Assembly: GCA_040902655.1 (NCBI GenBank)
Contig: JBBDWV010000028.1
Coordinates: 1,627 to 65,626, forward strand
Direction: 5' to 3'
DNA length: 64,000 nucleotides
Source of the DNA: Mycobacteriales bacterium
GTDB lineage: Bacteria; Actinomycetota; Actinomycetes; Mycobacteriales; SCTD01
The position numbers and the translations under genes were made by a program. The notes below the pieces were generated by a model. The model was given only the letters and a program-made list of their open reading frames with translations, made no database searches and was not told the origin of the DNA. Shown piece after piece: positions 1 to 7,968 of this stretch. Positions within the stretch are counted from its first letter, which is position 1; each line of letters starts with the position of its first letter.

Positions 1-122
1 GCGCCCGAGGCGGGGAACAGCAGGTCTCTCACAGCAAGAAACGTACGTCCGTCCACCGACAAAATCAGAAGCCGAAAGCGGCTGCGGCGAAAGAGTTTCT
101 CGTCGGGGCCGACCTACGTGGC

Positions 123-644
123 TCACTCCTCCCGCAGGTCGGTGTGGAAGCGCAGCTGGCGCTGCACGCGCGGCCCGGTGTCCAGCCCGCGGACCATGCC
201 GTCCGGCTCCCAGCCGGAGCTGGCCAGGAACGAGCGCGTCGCGGGGTCGCGCTCCCACGCCCAGGCGACCGCGCGGGTGAAACTGTCGCCGCGCCAGTGC
301 TCGACGCTGGCCGCGACCAGCCGCGAGCCGTGCCCGCGCCGGCCCCAGCGCGGCTCGACCAGCAGCGTCATCAGCTCGACGGTCGTGCCATCCAGCTCTG
401 GATCAGGCCCACTGGCCGCGAAGCCGACCAGCTCGTCGCGCTCCATGGCCACCAGCAGCCGGTGGCGGGGCGAGGGCGGCGACTCCACCGCACCGAGCCA
501 CAGGGCCGCCGCCTGCACCTCGGGCACGTCGAGCGCCTCGGCCGGCAGCAGGTCGCCGTACGCGGTGCGCCAGGTGCTGAGCTGGACCCGCGCGACCCGC
601 TCGGCGTCCTCGGGTCGGGCGGGGCGCACGCTGACGTCGGCCAC
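123..644 (-). CDS. GNAT family N-acetyltransferase
   Basis: This 173-residue protein would transfer an acetyl group from acetyl-CoA to an unknown amine. The GNAT fold is visible: an N-terminal beta-alpha segment (SVRPARPEDAERVARVQ), and at residues 97-110 the acetyl-CoA pyrophosphate loop with core RWGRRGHGSRL, a good Q/RxxGxG/A motif. The GTG start (642-644) is supported by a TAGGCT -10 box on the minus strand (656-651) only 6 nt upstream, so the mRNA is probably leaderless. It is divergent from the aldehyde dehydrogenase gene and shares its promoter region. The substrate cannot be predicted. Confidence is high in the family and low in the specific role. Confidence 0.85.
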   Translation of the reverse strand: MADVSVRPARPEDAERVARVQLSTWRTAYGDLLPAEALDVPEVQAAALWLGAVESPPSPRHRLLVAMERDELVGFAASGPDPELDGTTVELMTLLVEPRWGRRGHGSRLVAASVEHWRGDSFTRAVAWAWERDPATRSFLASSGWEPDGMVRGLDTGPRVQRQLRFHTDLREE

Positions 645-650
645 GCCGCA

Positions 651-660
651 AGCCTAGGGT
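651..660. promoter_or_regulatory. Overlapping divergent -10 boxes
   Basis: On the minus strand TAGGCT (656-651) lies 6 nt before the GTG of the acetyltransferase. On the plus strand TAGGGT (655-660) lies 28 nt before the ATG at 689, which has its own Shine-Dalgarno GGAGGAG (678-684). The two -10 boxes share bases 655-656, so both promoters cannot easily be occupied together. This is read from sequence only. Confidence 0.5.
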
Positions 661-688
661 CGGCAGGACGACCACCCGGAGGAGCAGC

Positions 689-2101
689 ATGGCGATCGCG
701 ACCATCAACCCCACGACCGGCAAGACGCTGCAGACGTTCGCGCCGCTGACGGACGCCGAGCTCGAGGACCGGCTGGCCCGCGCCGCTGCTGCCTTCGCCG
801 CCTACCGCCGCACGTCGTACGACCAGCGCGCCGGCTGGATGCGCAACGCCGCCGATGTGCTGGACACCGACGCCGACGCGCTGGCCGAGCTGATGACGAC
901 CGAGATGGGCAAGACCGTCAAGGCCGCCAAGGCCGAGATCGGCAAGTGCGCGGCCGCCTGTCGGTACTACGCCGACTCCGCCGCCCGGATGCTCGCCGAC
1001 GCGCCGGTCGACCCGGAGACGGTCAAGGCGACACGGGCGTACGTCCGGTGGCAGCCGCTCGGTCCGGTCCTCGCGGTGATGCCCTGGAACTTCCCGATGT
1101 GGCAGGCGATGCGCTTCGCGGCCCCGGCGCTGATGGCCGGCAACGTCGGGCTGCTCAAGCATGCCAGCAACGTCCCGCAGACTGCGCTGTGGATGGAGCA
1201 GCTGTTCCGGCGGGCGGGCTTTCCCGACGACGTCTTCCAGACGCTGCTCATCGGCAGCGACAAGGTCGAGCAGGTGATCCGGGACGAGCGGGTGGTGGCG
1301 GCCACCCTCACCGGCAGCACCCCCGCCGGTCGCTCGGTGGCGAGCATCTCCGGCGACGCGCTGAAGCCGACGGTGCTCGAGCTCGGCGGCAGCGACCCGT
1401 TCGTCGTCATGCCGTCGGCCGACCTGGAGAAGGCGGCTGAGGTGGCCGCCACCGCGCGCTGCCAGAACAACGGGCAGAGCTGCATCGCGGCCAAGCGCTT
1501 CATCGTGCATGCCGAGGTCGCGGAGCGCTTCCAGGAGCTGTTCGCCCAGGCGCTGTCGAAGCTGGTCGTCGGCGACCCGATGGACGACGGCACCGACGTC
1601 GGCCCGCTCGCGACCGAGCAGGGCCGCGCCGACGTGGTCGAGCTGGTGGAGGACGCCGTGAGCAAGGGCGCGACCGTCGCTCTCGGCGGCGACGTCCCGG
1701 ACCGGCCCGGCTGGTTCTATCCCCCGACGCTGCTGACCGGCGTCAGGCCGGACATGCGGATGTTCCGCGAGGAGGTCTTCGGGCCGGTCGCCCAGCTGCA
1801 TGTCGTCGGCGGGATCGACGAGGCGCTGGAGCTGGCCAACGACACCGAGTTCGGGCTGGGCAGCAACGCCTGGACCAACGACGCGCAGGAGCAGGAGCGG
1901 TTCGCCCGCGACCTGGAGGCCGGCATGGTGTTCATCAACGGGATGACCGCCTCCTACCCGCAGCTGCCGTTCGGCGGCGTCAAGGCCTCCGGCTTCGGCC
2001 GGGAGCTGTCCGACCTCGGGATCCGCGAGTTCTGCAACGCCAAGACGGTCTGGGTGGGCGAGTCGTCCTCCGTCGACACCGGCAGCGCCCGGCCCGAGTA
2101 G
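689..2101 (+). CDS. gabD: NAD(P)-dependent succinate-semialdehyde dehydrogenase
   Basis: This 470-residue enzyme belongs to the aldehyde dehydrogenase superfamily, closest in character to the GabD type that oxidises succinate semialdehyde to succinate (4-aminobutyrate shunt). Visible features are PWNFP at 132-136 (oxyanion Asn134), the cofactor-binding TGSTPAG (208-214), the general base in ELGGSDPF (Glu231) and the catalytic cysteine in NNGQSCIAAKRF (Cys265). Length is normal for the family (450-490). The start has a strong GGAGGAG ribosome site. The gene is monocistronic, divergent from the upstream acetyltransferase. No gabT is nearby, so the exact aldehyde is inferred from family resemblance. 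Confidence 0.88.
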   Translation: MAIATINPTTGKTLQTFAPLTDAELEDRLARAAAAFAAYRRTSYDQRAGWMRNAADVLDTDADALAELMTTEMGKTVKAAKAEIGKCAAACRYYADSAARMLADAPVDPETVKATRAYVRWQPLGPVLAVMPWNFPMWQAMRFAAPALMAGNVGLLKHASNVPQTALWMEQLFRRAGFPDDVFQTLLIGSDKVEQVIRDERVVAATLTGSTPAGRSVASISGDALKPTVLELGGSDPFVVMPSADLEKAAEVAATARCQNNGQSCIAAKRFIVHAEVAERFQELFAQALSKLVVGDPMDDGTDVGPLATEQGRADVVELVEDAVSKGATVALGGDVPDRPGWFYPPTLLTGVRPDMRMFREEVFGPVAQLHVVGGIDEALELANDTEFGLGSNAWTNDAQEQERFARDLEAGMVFINGMTASYPQLPFGGVKASGFGRELSDLGIREFCNAKTVWVGESSSVDTGSARPE

Positions 2102-2134
2102 GGCTCAGCGCCTCGGCTGCGGCACGATGCCGGC

Positions 2135-3340
2135 GTGCCGCCCGCTGCGTCGTTGTCGCTGCTCACCGCGCGGCGCATCGCGCTGGCGGCGCAGGGCTTC
2201 GCCGACCCGCGCCCGGCCGGAGGCGTCGACCGCCGGCACCTCAGGCGCGTCGTCGGCCGCACCGGGCTGCTGCAGATCGACAGCGTCAACGTCTTCGAGC
2301 GGGCCCACCACCTGCCACTGTTCAGCCGGCTCGGCCCGTACGACCGCGAGCTGCTGGCGCGCGCGGCGTACGTCCACCGCGACCTGTTCGAGTACTGGGG
2401 GCACGAGGCGTCGCTGCTGCCGGTGGACACCCATCGGCTGCTGCGCTGGCGGATGGAGCGCGCCGCCGCCGGGGAGGAGGGCTGGGGCCGCACGGTGCGG
2501 ATCCTGCGGGAGCGGCCGGACTTCGTCGCGCACGTGCTCCAGCGCATCGTCGAGGAGGGGCCCGCGACCGCCGGCGAGCTGCACGAGGGCGAGCGCCCGA
2601 CCGGCCCTTGGTGGGACTGGTCGTTGACGAAAGTTGCCCTGGAGCATTTGTTCTGGGCCGGCCGGGTCACGACGTCGACCCGGCGCGGGTTCGAGCGGGT
2701 CTACGACGTGCCGGAGCGGGTGCTGCCGCCGCGGGTGCTGGCCGCGCCCACGCCGCCGCGGGAGGAGGCGCAGCGCGAGCTGGTACGGATCGCCGCCCGG
2801 GCGCACGGCGTCGCGACCGGGCGCGACCTGCGCGACTACTTCCGGCTCCGGGTCGACGAGGCCGCGGCGGCGGTGCGCTCGCTGGTCGAGGCGGGCGAGC
2901 TGCTCGCGGTGCAGGTCGAGGGGTGGCGCGGCCCGGCCTACTTGTGGCCCGGCAGCCGGGTGCCGCGCCGGGTGCGCGCCTCGGCCCTGCTGTCGCCGTT
3001 CGACCCGCTGGTCTGGGAGCGCAGCCGCACCTCCCGGCTGTTCGGCTTCGACTACCGGATCGAGATCTACGTGCCCGCGCCGAAGCGGGTGCACGGCTAC
3101 TACGTCCTGCCGTTCCTGCACGACGAGGCACTGCGCGCGCGGGTCGATCTCAAGTCCGACCGCAGGGCCGGCGTCCTGCGGGTCCTCGCGTCGTGGCTCG
3201 AGCCGGGCAGCGATGCCGCGGACACCGCGGAGGCGCTGGCCGCAGAGCTGCGCGAAGCGGCCTGCTGGCAGGGCCTGACGGACGTCGTCGTCGAGCCGCT
3301 GGGTGACCTCGCGCCGGCGCTCGCCGCCGCCTGCAGATGA
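2135..3340 (+). CDS. Winged-helix DNA glycosylase, YcaQ/AlkX type
   Basis: A 401-residue protein of the HTH_42 (YcaQ/AlkZ) family, which excises bulky alkylated bases or unhooks interstrand crosslinks in DNA. The catalytic Q-hydrophobic-D motif is visible as QID at residues 47-49 (context LLQIDSVN). A Q-x-D signature is the YcaQ/AlkX form, whereas antibiotic-cluster AlkZ proteins have Q-x-Q. Typical family blocks follow (RAHHLPLFSRLG, FEYWGHEASLLP, and later LLSPFDPLVWER). Full family length. The GTG start is at 2135 and has no good ribosome site; a weak CACGAT box 6 nt upstream could make it leaderless. It ends at a convergent terminator. Confidence 0.85.
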   Translation: MPPAASLSLLTARRIALAAQGFADPRPAGGVDRRHLRRVVGRTGLLQIDSVNVFERAHHLPLFSRLGPYDRELLARAAYVHRDLFEYWGHEASLLPVDTHRLLRWRMERAAAGEEGWGRTVRILRERPDFVAHVLQRIVEEGPATAGELHEGERPTGPWWDWSLTKVALEHLFWAGRVTTSTRRGFERVYDVPERVLPPRVLAAPTPPREEAQRELVRIAARAHGVATGRDLRDYFRLRVDEAAAAVRSLVEAGELLAVQVEGWRGPAYLWPGSRVPRRVRASALLSPFDPLVWERSRTSRLFGFDYRIEIYVPAPKRVHGYYVLPFLHDEALRARVDLKSDRRAGVLRVLASWLEPGSDAADTAEALAAELREAACWQGLTDVVVEPLGDLAPALAAACR

Positions 3341-3343
3341 CGG

Positions 3344-3375
3344 CGGGCCGCCCGCAGCGTGCTGCGGACGGCCCG
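3344..3375. terminator. Bidirectional hairpin terminator
   Basis: A 14-nt stem (3344-3357 pairing with 3362-3375, one wobble pair) has a 4-nt loop CGTG. It is followed by GCCTTTCC on the plus strand. It sits between the stop codons of two convergent genes (3340 and 3389), the expected place for a shared terminator. Confidence 0.75.
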
Positions 3376-3388
3376 GCCTTTCCTGGAG

Positions 3389-4324
3389 CTAGACGGGACC
3401 GACGTGGGTGACGCCCCCGACCTCCTCGGCGACGTCCTGGTCGCCGGGCCGGCGCGGGCCCAGCTCGACCAGGTACATCGCGCCGAGGACGAGCGCGCCA
3501 CCGACGACCACCCGCGGGCCGAGCCGCTCGCCGCCGAACAGCACGGCGAACAGCGCCGCCCACACCGGCTCCATCGTCATGATGATCGCGGCTCGGGTCG
3601 CGGCCAGGTGCGCCTGCGCCCAGGTCTGGACGACCAGGGCGAGCGCGCCGGCCAGCAGCGCCATGAAGACCAGCGCGGACCAGTCGGCGCCGGTCTGCGG
3701 CAGCACGATCCCGCCGGGAGCGGCGGTCACCCCGCACACCGCCGTGATGGTCAGCAGCTGCACCACCGTCAGGCCCAGGGCGTTGTTGCCGGTGCTCCAC
3801 ACGCCCAGCCCGACGATGTGCGCGGCGTACAGCACGGCCGAGGCCAGGGTCAGCGCCTCTCCGCTCCCGATGGCGAGACCCTGCAGGGAGAGCGCCGCGA
3901 GCCCTGCCGTGGCCAGGGCGACCGCCACCCACACGATGCGCCCGATCCGGGCCCGCAGCAGCACCGCGCCGAGCAGCGGCGTGAACACGACGTACATGCC
4001 GGTGACGAAGCCGGAGACGGACGCCGCGGTCGTCTGCAGGCCGACCGTCTGCAGCAGCTGGGCGAGCCCGTAGACCAGGCCGAGCAGCACGCCGGAGCGG
4101 CGCTGGACCGGGGTCAGCCGGGCGACCGAGCGGGGTGCGAGCAACCAGACGGCGAGCGTGGCCAGCGCGAAGCGTGCAGCCAGGAAGTCGCTGACCGGCA
4201 CCCGCTCGACGACGTCCTTGATCAGGAAGAAGGTGGAACCCCAGGCCGCCGTCACCCCCAGCAGGCCGACGGCGGCCAGCGTCGAGGAGGAGGTGCGACG
4301 GCGGACGCGGGCGGTCGTCGGCAC
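3389..4324 (-). CDS. EamA/RhaT-type drug/metabolite transporter (DMT family)
   Basis: An integral membrane protein of about 311 residues with roughly ten hydrophobic segments in two EamA repeats of five. It begins with LAAVGLLGVTAAWGSTFFLI, a typical first helix containing the WGS/F motif of the family. The second repeat includes the recognisable MTMEPVWAALFAVLFGGE signature. DMT proteins usually export amino acids, nucleosides or other small metabolites; the substrate is unknown here. The open frame extends to 4414, but the added residues are Arg/Pro/Cys-rich and not family-like. GTG at 4324 (protein begins VPTTARVRR) is therefore preferred, with ATG 4354 as the alternative. Confidence 0.82.
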   Translation of the reverse strand: MPTTARVRRRTSSSTLAAVGLLGVTAAWGSTFFLIKDVVERVPVSDFLAARFALATLAVWLLAPRSVARLTPVQRRSGVLLGLVYGLAQLLQTVGLQTTAASVSGFVTGMYVVFTPLLGAVLLRARIGRIVWVAVALATAGLAALSLQGLAIGSGEALTLASAVLYAAHIVGLGVWSTGNNALGLTVVQLLTITAVCGVTAAPGGIVLPQTGADWSALVFMALLAGALALVVQTWAQAHLAATRAAIIMTMEPVWAALFAVLFGGERLGPRVVVGGALVLGAMYLVELGPRRPGDQDVAEEVGGVTHVGPV

Positions 4325-4480
4325 GCGGTCGATGTCACCACACGAGCGGCACATCCCGGGCCGCTGGGCGGCGGGACGGGCGGCCCCGGCGGGTCGGGAC
4401 CCGCACGGGCGCACCGGCGGCTAGCCTGACTCCCGGCCCGGCTTCCCCCGCCACCGAGGGCCTCGTCGTACGGAGAAGAC

Positions 4481-5233
4481 GTGCCCGAGCTCGCCCCGCT
4501 GTCGGTCCAGGTCATCGGCTACACCCACTTCGAGCCGCCGGCCGGCGTGCCGTGGGAGACCGACGTCGACGGGGGGCAGGCGCTCGCCGAGTTCGCCGGG
4601 CGGGCCTGCTACCAGTCGTGGAACAAACCCAATCCGGCCACGGCGACCAACTCTGGCTACCTGCGGCACATCCTCGAGGTGGGCCACCTGTCGGTGCTCG
4701 AGCACGGCAGCGTGACCTTCTACCTCACCGGCATCTCCCGTTCGCTGACGCACGAGCTGATCCGGCACCGGCACTTCAGCTACAGCCAGCTGTCCCAGCG
4801 CTACGTCCCCGAGCGGGACGCCGCGATGGTGGAGCCGGCGGTCATCGCGGAGGACCCCGAGCTGCACGCGATGTTCGAGGAGGCCAGCGAGCAGGCCCTC
4901 GCGTCGTACACCAAGCTGCTCGAGGGGCTGGAGAAGAAGTTCGCCGACGTCGAGAACCTCACCAGCCGGCGCAAGCAGGCCCGGCAGGCGGCGCGGGCGG
5001 TGCTGCCCAACGCCACCGAGACCCGCATCGTGGTGACCGGCAACTACCGGGCGATGCGGCACTTCGTCGCGATGCGGGCGAGCGAACACGCCGACGTGGA
5101 GATCCGTGAGCTGGCCATCGCCATGTTGCGCGAGCTGCAGCGGGTGGCACCGAACGCCTTCGCCGACTTCGAGATCACCTCGCTGCCCGACGGCACCGAG
5201 GTCGCCTCCAGTCCGCTGGTCGGCGAGGGCTAG
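4481..5233 (+). CDS. thyX: FAD-dependent thymidylate synthase ThyX
   Basis: ThyX makes dTMP from dUMP using methylene-tetrahydrofolate, FAD and NADPH, unrelated in fold to ThyA. The diagnostic ThyX motif RHR-x7-S-x-R is present as [13 protein letters not shown] (Arg95-His96-Arg97 to Arg107). Length of 250 residues is normal. The GTG start follows a GGAGAAG ribosome site (4472-4478), and a TAGCCT -10 box at 4422-4427 would give a 5' leader of about 47 nt. The thyX-dapA-rnj order is conserved in actinobacteria. No thyA is seen in this window. Confidence 0.95.
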   Translation: MPELAPLSVQVIGYTHFEPPAGVPWETDVDGGQALAEFAGRACYQSWNKPNPATATNSGYLRHILEVGHLSVLEHGSVTFYLTGISRSLTHELIRHRHFSYSQLSQRYVPERDAAMVEPAVIAEDPELHAMFEEASEQALASYTKLLEGLEKKFADVENLTSRRKQARQAARAVLPNATETRIVVTGNYRAMRHFVAMRASEHADVEIRELAIAMLRELQRVAPNAFADFEITSLPDGTEVASSPLVGEG

Positions 5234-5267
5234 GTCCCGGACGGGAAGCCGGGCGGCGGCTGGTGGG

Positions 5268-5273
5268 TAACCT
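5268..5273 (+). promoter_or_regulatory. -10 box of dapA, probably leaderless
   Basis: TAACCT lies exactly 6 nt before the dapA ATG (5280), which lacks a Shine-Dalgarno. In actinobacteria this spacing means transcription starts at or next to the start codon. Confidence 0.5.
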
Positions 5274-5279
5274 GACCGC

Positions 5280-6185
5280 ATGACGCTGCCTTTCGCACCT
5301 TTCGGTCGGGTGCTGACGGCCATGGTCACGCCGTTCACGGCGGACGGCGCGCTCGACCTCGGCGGGGCCGCCGACCTGGCCCGCCATCTCGTCGACGCGG
5401 GCAACGAGGGGCTCGTCGTGTCCGGGACGACCGGCGAGTCGCCGACGACCAGCGATGCCGAGAAGAGCGATCTGCTGCGGGCGGTCGTCGACGCGGTCGG
5501 TGACCGCGCAGCCGTCCTCGCGGGCGTCGGTACCGCCGACACGCGGCACTCCGTCGAGCTGGCCCGGGCGGCCGGGAAGGCCGGTGCCAGCGGCCTGTTG
5601 CTCGTCACGCCCTACTACAACAGGCCTCCCCAGGCAGGCATCGTCGCCCACATGCAGGCCGTCGCGGGCGCCGGCGACCTGCCGGTGATGCTGTACGACA
5701 TTCCCGGTCGCAGTGCCATGGCGCTGGAGACGTCCACGATCGTCCAACTGGCGGCCCATCCGCAGATCGTGGCGCTCAAGGACGCCAAGCTGGACCTCGA
5801 GGCCACCTCCTGGGTGCTGCGGGAGACCGACCTGGCCTACTACTGCGGGCATGACCCGTGGGTGCTGCCGCTGCTCGCGGTCGGCGCGGCCGGCGTCGTC
5901 GGCACCAGTACGCACTTCACCGCCGGTGGCACGCGCCGGCTGGTCGACGCCTTCCTGGCCGGCGACGTCGACGGCGCCCGGGCTCAGCACAGGACGCTGC
6001 TGCCGGCCTACTCCGGCATCTTCCGCACCCAGGGCACGATCCTGGTCAAGGCGGGCCTGCGGCGGCGGGGACTGCCGGGCGGGCCGGTCCGGTTGCCCCT
6101 CGTCGATGCGACCGACGAGCAGCTGGCGGCGCTGGAGTGCGACTTCGCCCTCGCCGGCATCGCGCTGACGGCGCAGGCCGCATGA
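5280..6185 (+). CDS. dapA: 4-hydroxy-tetrahydrodipicolinate synthase
   Basis: DapA condenses pyruvate with aspartate semialdehyde, the first committed step to lysine and meso-diaminopimelate for peptidoglycan. The TIM-barrel aldolase signatures are clear: SGTTGESPT (pyruvate carboxylate binding, 48-56), catalytic Tyr139 in LYDIPGR, and the Schiff-base lysine Lys167 in VALKDAK. Length of 301 residues is normal. The start is supported by a TAACCT -10 box 6 nt upstream. The stop overlaps the ATG of the RNase J gene as ATGA, so the two are translationally coupled. dapF of the same pathway lies at 53.7 kb. Confidence 0.95.
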   Translation: MTLPFAPFGRVLTAMVTPFTADGALDLGGAADLARHLVDAGNEGLVVSGTTGESPTTSDAEKSDLLRAVVDAVGDRAAVLAGVGTADTRHSVELARAAGKAGASGLLLVTPYYNRPPQAGIVAHMQAVAGAGDLPVMLYDIPGRSAMALETSTIVQLAAHPQIVALKDAKLDLEATSWVLRETDLAYYCGHDPWVLPLLAVGAAGVVGTSTHFTAGGTRRLVDAFLAGDVDGARAQHRTLLPAYSGIFRTQGTILVKAGLRRRGLPGGPVRLPLVDATDEQLAALECDFALAGIALTAQAA

Positions 6186-7870
6186 GCCACCCGCACCCCG
6201 AGCTCGGGCCTCCGCCGACGATGCCGGCCGGCGCGCTGCGGGTCGTCGCCCTCGGCGGCCTCGGCGAGATCGGCCGCAACATGACCGTCTTCGAGCACGC
6301 CGGGCGGTTGCTGATCGTCGACTGCGGTGTGCTGTTCCCCGAGGTGGACCAGCCGGGCATCGACCTGATCCTGCCGGACTTCTCCTACATCCGGGACCGG
6401 CTGGACGACGTCGAGGCGGTCGTCCTGACGCACGGGCACGAGGACCACCTCGGCGCGGTGCCCTACCTGTTGCGGGAGCGTCGCGACCTGCCGATCTTGG
6501 GCAGCCGCTTCACGCTGGCGCTGCTGGCCGCGAAGCTGCGCGAGCACCGCATCGAGCCGGTGCTGCGGCCGGTTGCCGAGGAGCAGACGGTGACCCTGGG
6601 GCCGTTCGGGCTCGAGTTCTTCGCGGTCAACCATTCGATCCCCGACGGGCTCGCCGTCGCGATCCGCACCGGGGCCGGGCTGGTCCTGCACACCGGTGAC
6701 TTCAAGATGGACCAGCTGCCGCTGGACGGCCGGTTGACCGACCTCGGCGGTTTCGCGCGGCTCGGCCGCGAGGGTGTGGACCTGCTGCTGTCGGACTCGA
6801 CGAACGCCGAGGTGCCCGGCTTCGTCACCCCCGAACGGGAGATCGGCCCGGTGGTCGACGAGGTGATGCGCACCTCGTCGGGCCGGGTCATCGTGGCCTG
6901 CTTCGCCTCGCACGTGCACCGCGTCCAGCAGGTGCTCGACGCCGCCGCCGCGCACGGTCGGTCGGTCGCCTTCGTCGGCCGCTCGATGGTGCGCAACATG
7001 GGTGTCGCCCGCGACCTGGGCTACCTGCGGGTACCGCCCGGCCTGATGATCGACCTGAAGGACGTCGAGCACCTGCCGGCGAGCAAGGTCGTGCTGGTCT
7101 CCACCGGGTCGCAGGGCGAGCCGCTGTCGGCGCTGTCCCGGATGGCCAACCGCAGCCACCACCAGATCCGGATCGCGGCCGCCGACACCGTCGTGCTCGC
7201 CTCGTCGCTGATCCCCGGCAACGAGAACGCCGTCTACCGGGTCATCAACGGGCTGTCCCGCTGGGGCGCCCGCGTGGTGCACAAGGGCGTGGCCAAGGTG
7301 CACGTCTCCGGGCACGCCCCCGCCGGCGAGCTGCTCTACCTGCTGAACGCCACCAAGCCCAGCAACCTCATGCCGGTGCACGGTGAGTGGCGTCACCTGC
7401 GGGCGCACGCCGAGCTGGCCCGGCTGACGGGCGTCCCCGAGGAGCGCATCGTGCTGGCCGAGGACGGGGTCGTGGTCGACCTCGTGGACGGCAAGGCCTC
7501 CATCGTGGGCGCCGTGCCGTGCGGCTACGTCTACGTCGACGGTCTCGAGGTCGGCGACGTCGGCGAGAGCACGCTCAAGGACCGCCGCATCCTCGGCGAC
7601 GAGGGCTTCATCTCGGTGACGCTCGCGGTCGACAGCGTCACCGGCAAGATCGCCGGCGGTCCGGACATCTCCGCGCGCGGCTTCACCGACGACCGGGCGG
7701 CCTTCGATCCGGTGCGCGCGCTGATCGAGGACGAGCTGGACCGCTCCGCCGGCGAGGGCGTGGCCGACGCGCACGAGATCGCGCAGAGCGTCCGCCGGAT
7801 CGTCGGCCGCTGGGTCAGCGACACCTACCGGCGGCGCCCGATGATCGTCCCGGTCGTCATCGAGGTCTGA
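6182..7870 (+). CDS. rnj: Ribonuclease J
   Basis: RNase J combines 5'-3' exonuclease and endonuclease activity in RNA maturation and decay, and sits directly after dapA in most actinobacteria. The 562-residue protein has the metallo-beta-lactamase zinc motif HGHEDH (His84, His86, Asp88, His89), the beta-CASP motifs (VIVACFASHVHRVQ, STGSQGEP) and the late histidine block HVSGHAPAGELLYLL. I chose ATG 6182, which overlaps the dapA stop by four bases. The longer open frame back to 5858 reads through dapA in another phase and is rejected. Confidence 0.94.
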   Translation: MSHPHPELGPPPTMPAGALRVVALGGLGEIGRNMTVFEHAGRLLIVDCGVLFPEVDQPGIDLILPDFSYIRDRLDDVEAVVLTHGHEDHLGAVPYLLRERRDLPILGSRFTLALLAAKLREHRIEPVLRPVAEEQTVTLGPFGLEFFAVNHSIPDGLAVAIRTGAGLVLHTGDFKMDQLPLDGRLTDLGGFARLGREGVDLLLSDSTNAEVPGFVTPEREIGPVVDEVMRTSSGRVIVACFASHVHRVQQVLDAAAAHGRSVAFVGRSMVRNMGVARDLGYLRVPPGLMIDLKDVEHLPASKVVLVSTGSQGEPLSALSRMANRSHHQIRIAAADTVVLASSLIPGNENAVYRVINGLSRWGARVVHKGVAKVHVSGHAPAGELLYLLNATKPSNLMPVHGEWRHLRAHAELARLTGVPEERIVLAEDGVVVDLVDGKASIVGAVPCGYVYVDGLEVGDVGESTLKDRRILGDEGFISVTLAVDSVTGKIAGGPDISARGFTDDRAAFDPVRALIEDELDRSAGEGVADAHEIAQSVRRIVGRWVSDTYRRRPMIVPVVIEV

Positions 7871-7956
7871 CGGAACAGGCTGCTGCGACCGCGCCGATCC
7901 TCGGCCGCTCCGGCGTGTCAGGACCTGTGACAGGTGTGACGGGTGGTAGCGGGCGG

Positions 7957-7962
7957 TAGCGT
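7957..7962 (+). promoter_or_regulatory. -10 box of ftsK, probably leaderless
   Basis: TAGCGT lies 6 nt before the ftsK ATG at 7969, with no Shine-Dalgarno between. A CCTGTGACAGG inverted repeat at about 7923-7933 lies just upstream and could be an operator, but nothing identifies the binder. Confidence 0.45.
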
Positions 7963-7968
7963 CCCGCC

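Noticed and set aside
1-122. Possible gene or RNA at the left edge
   Set aside because: No open frame or recognisable RNA motif in these 122 bases; too short to judge.
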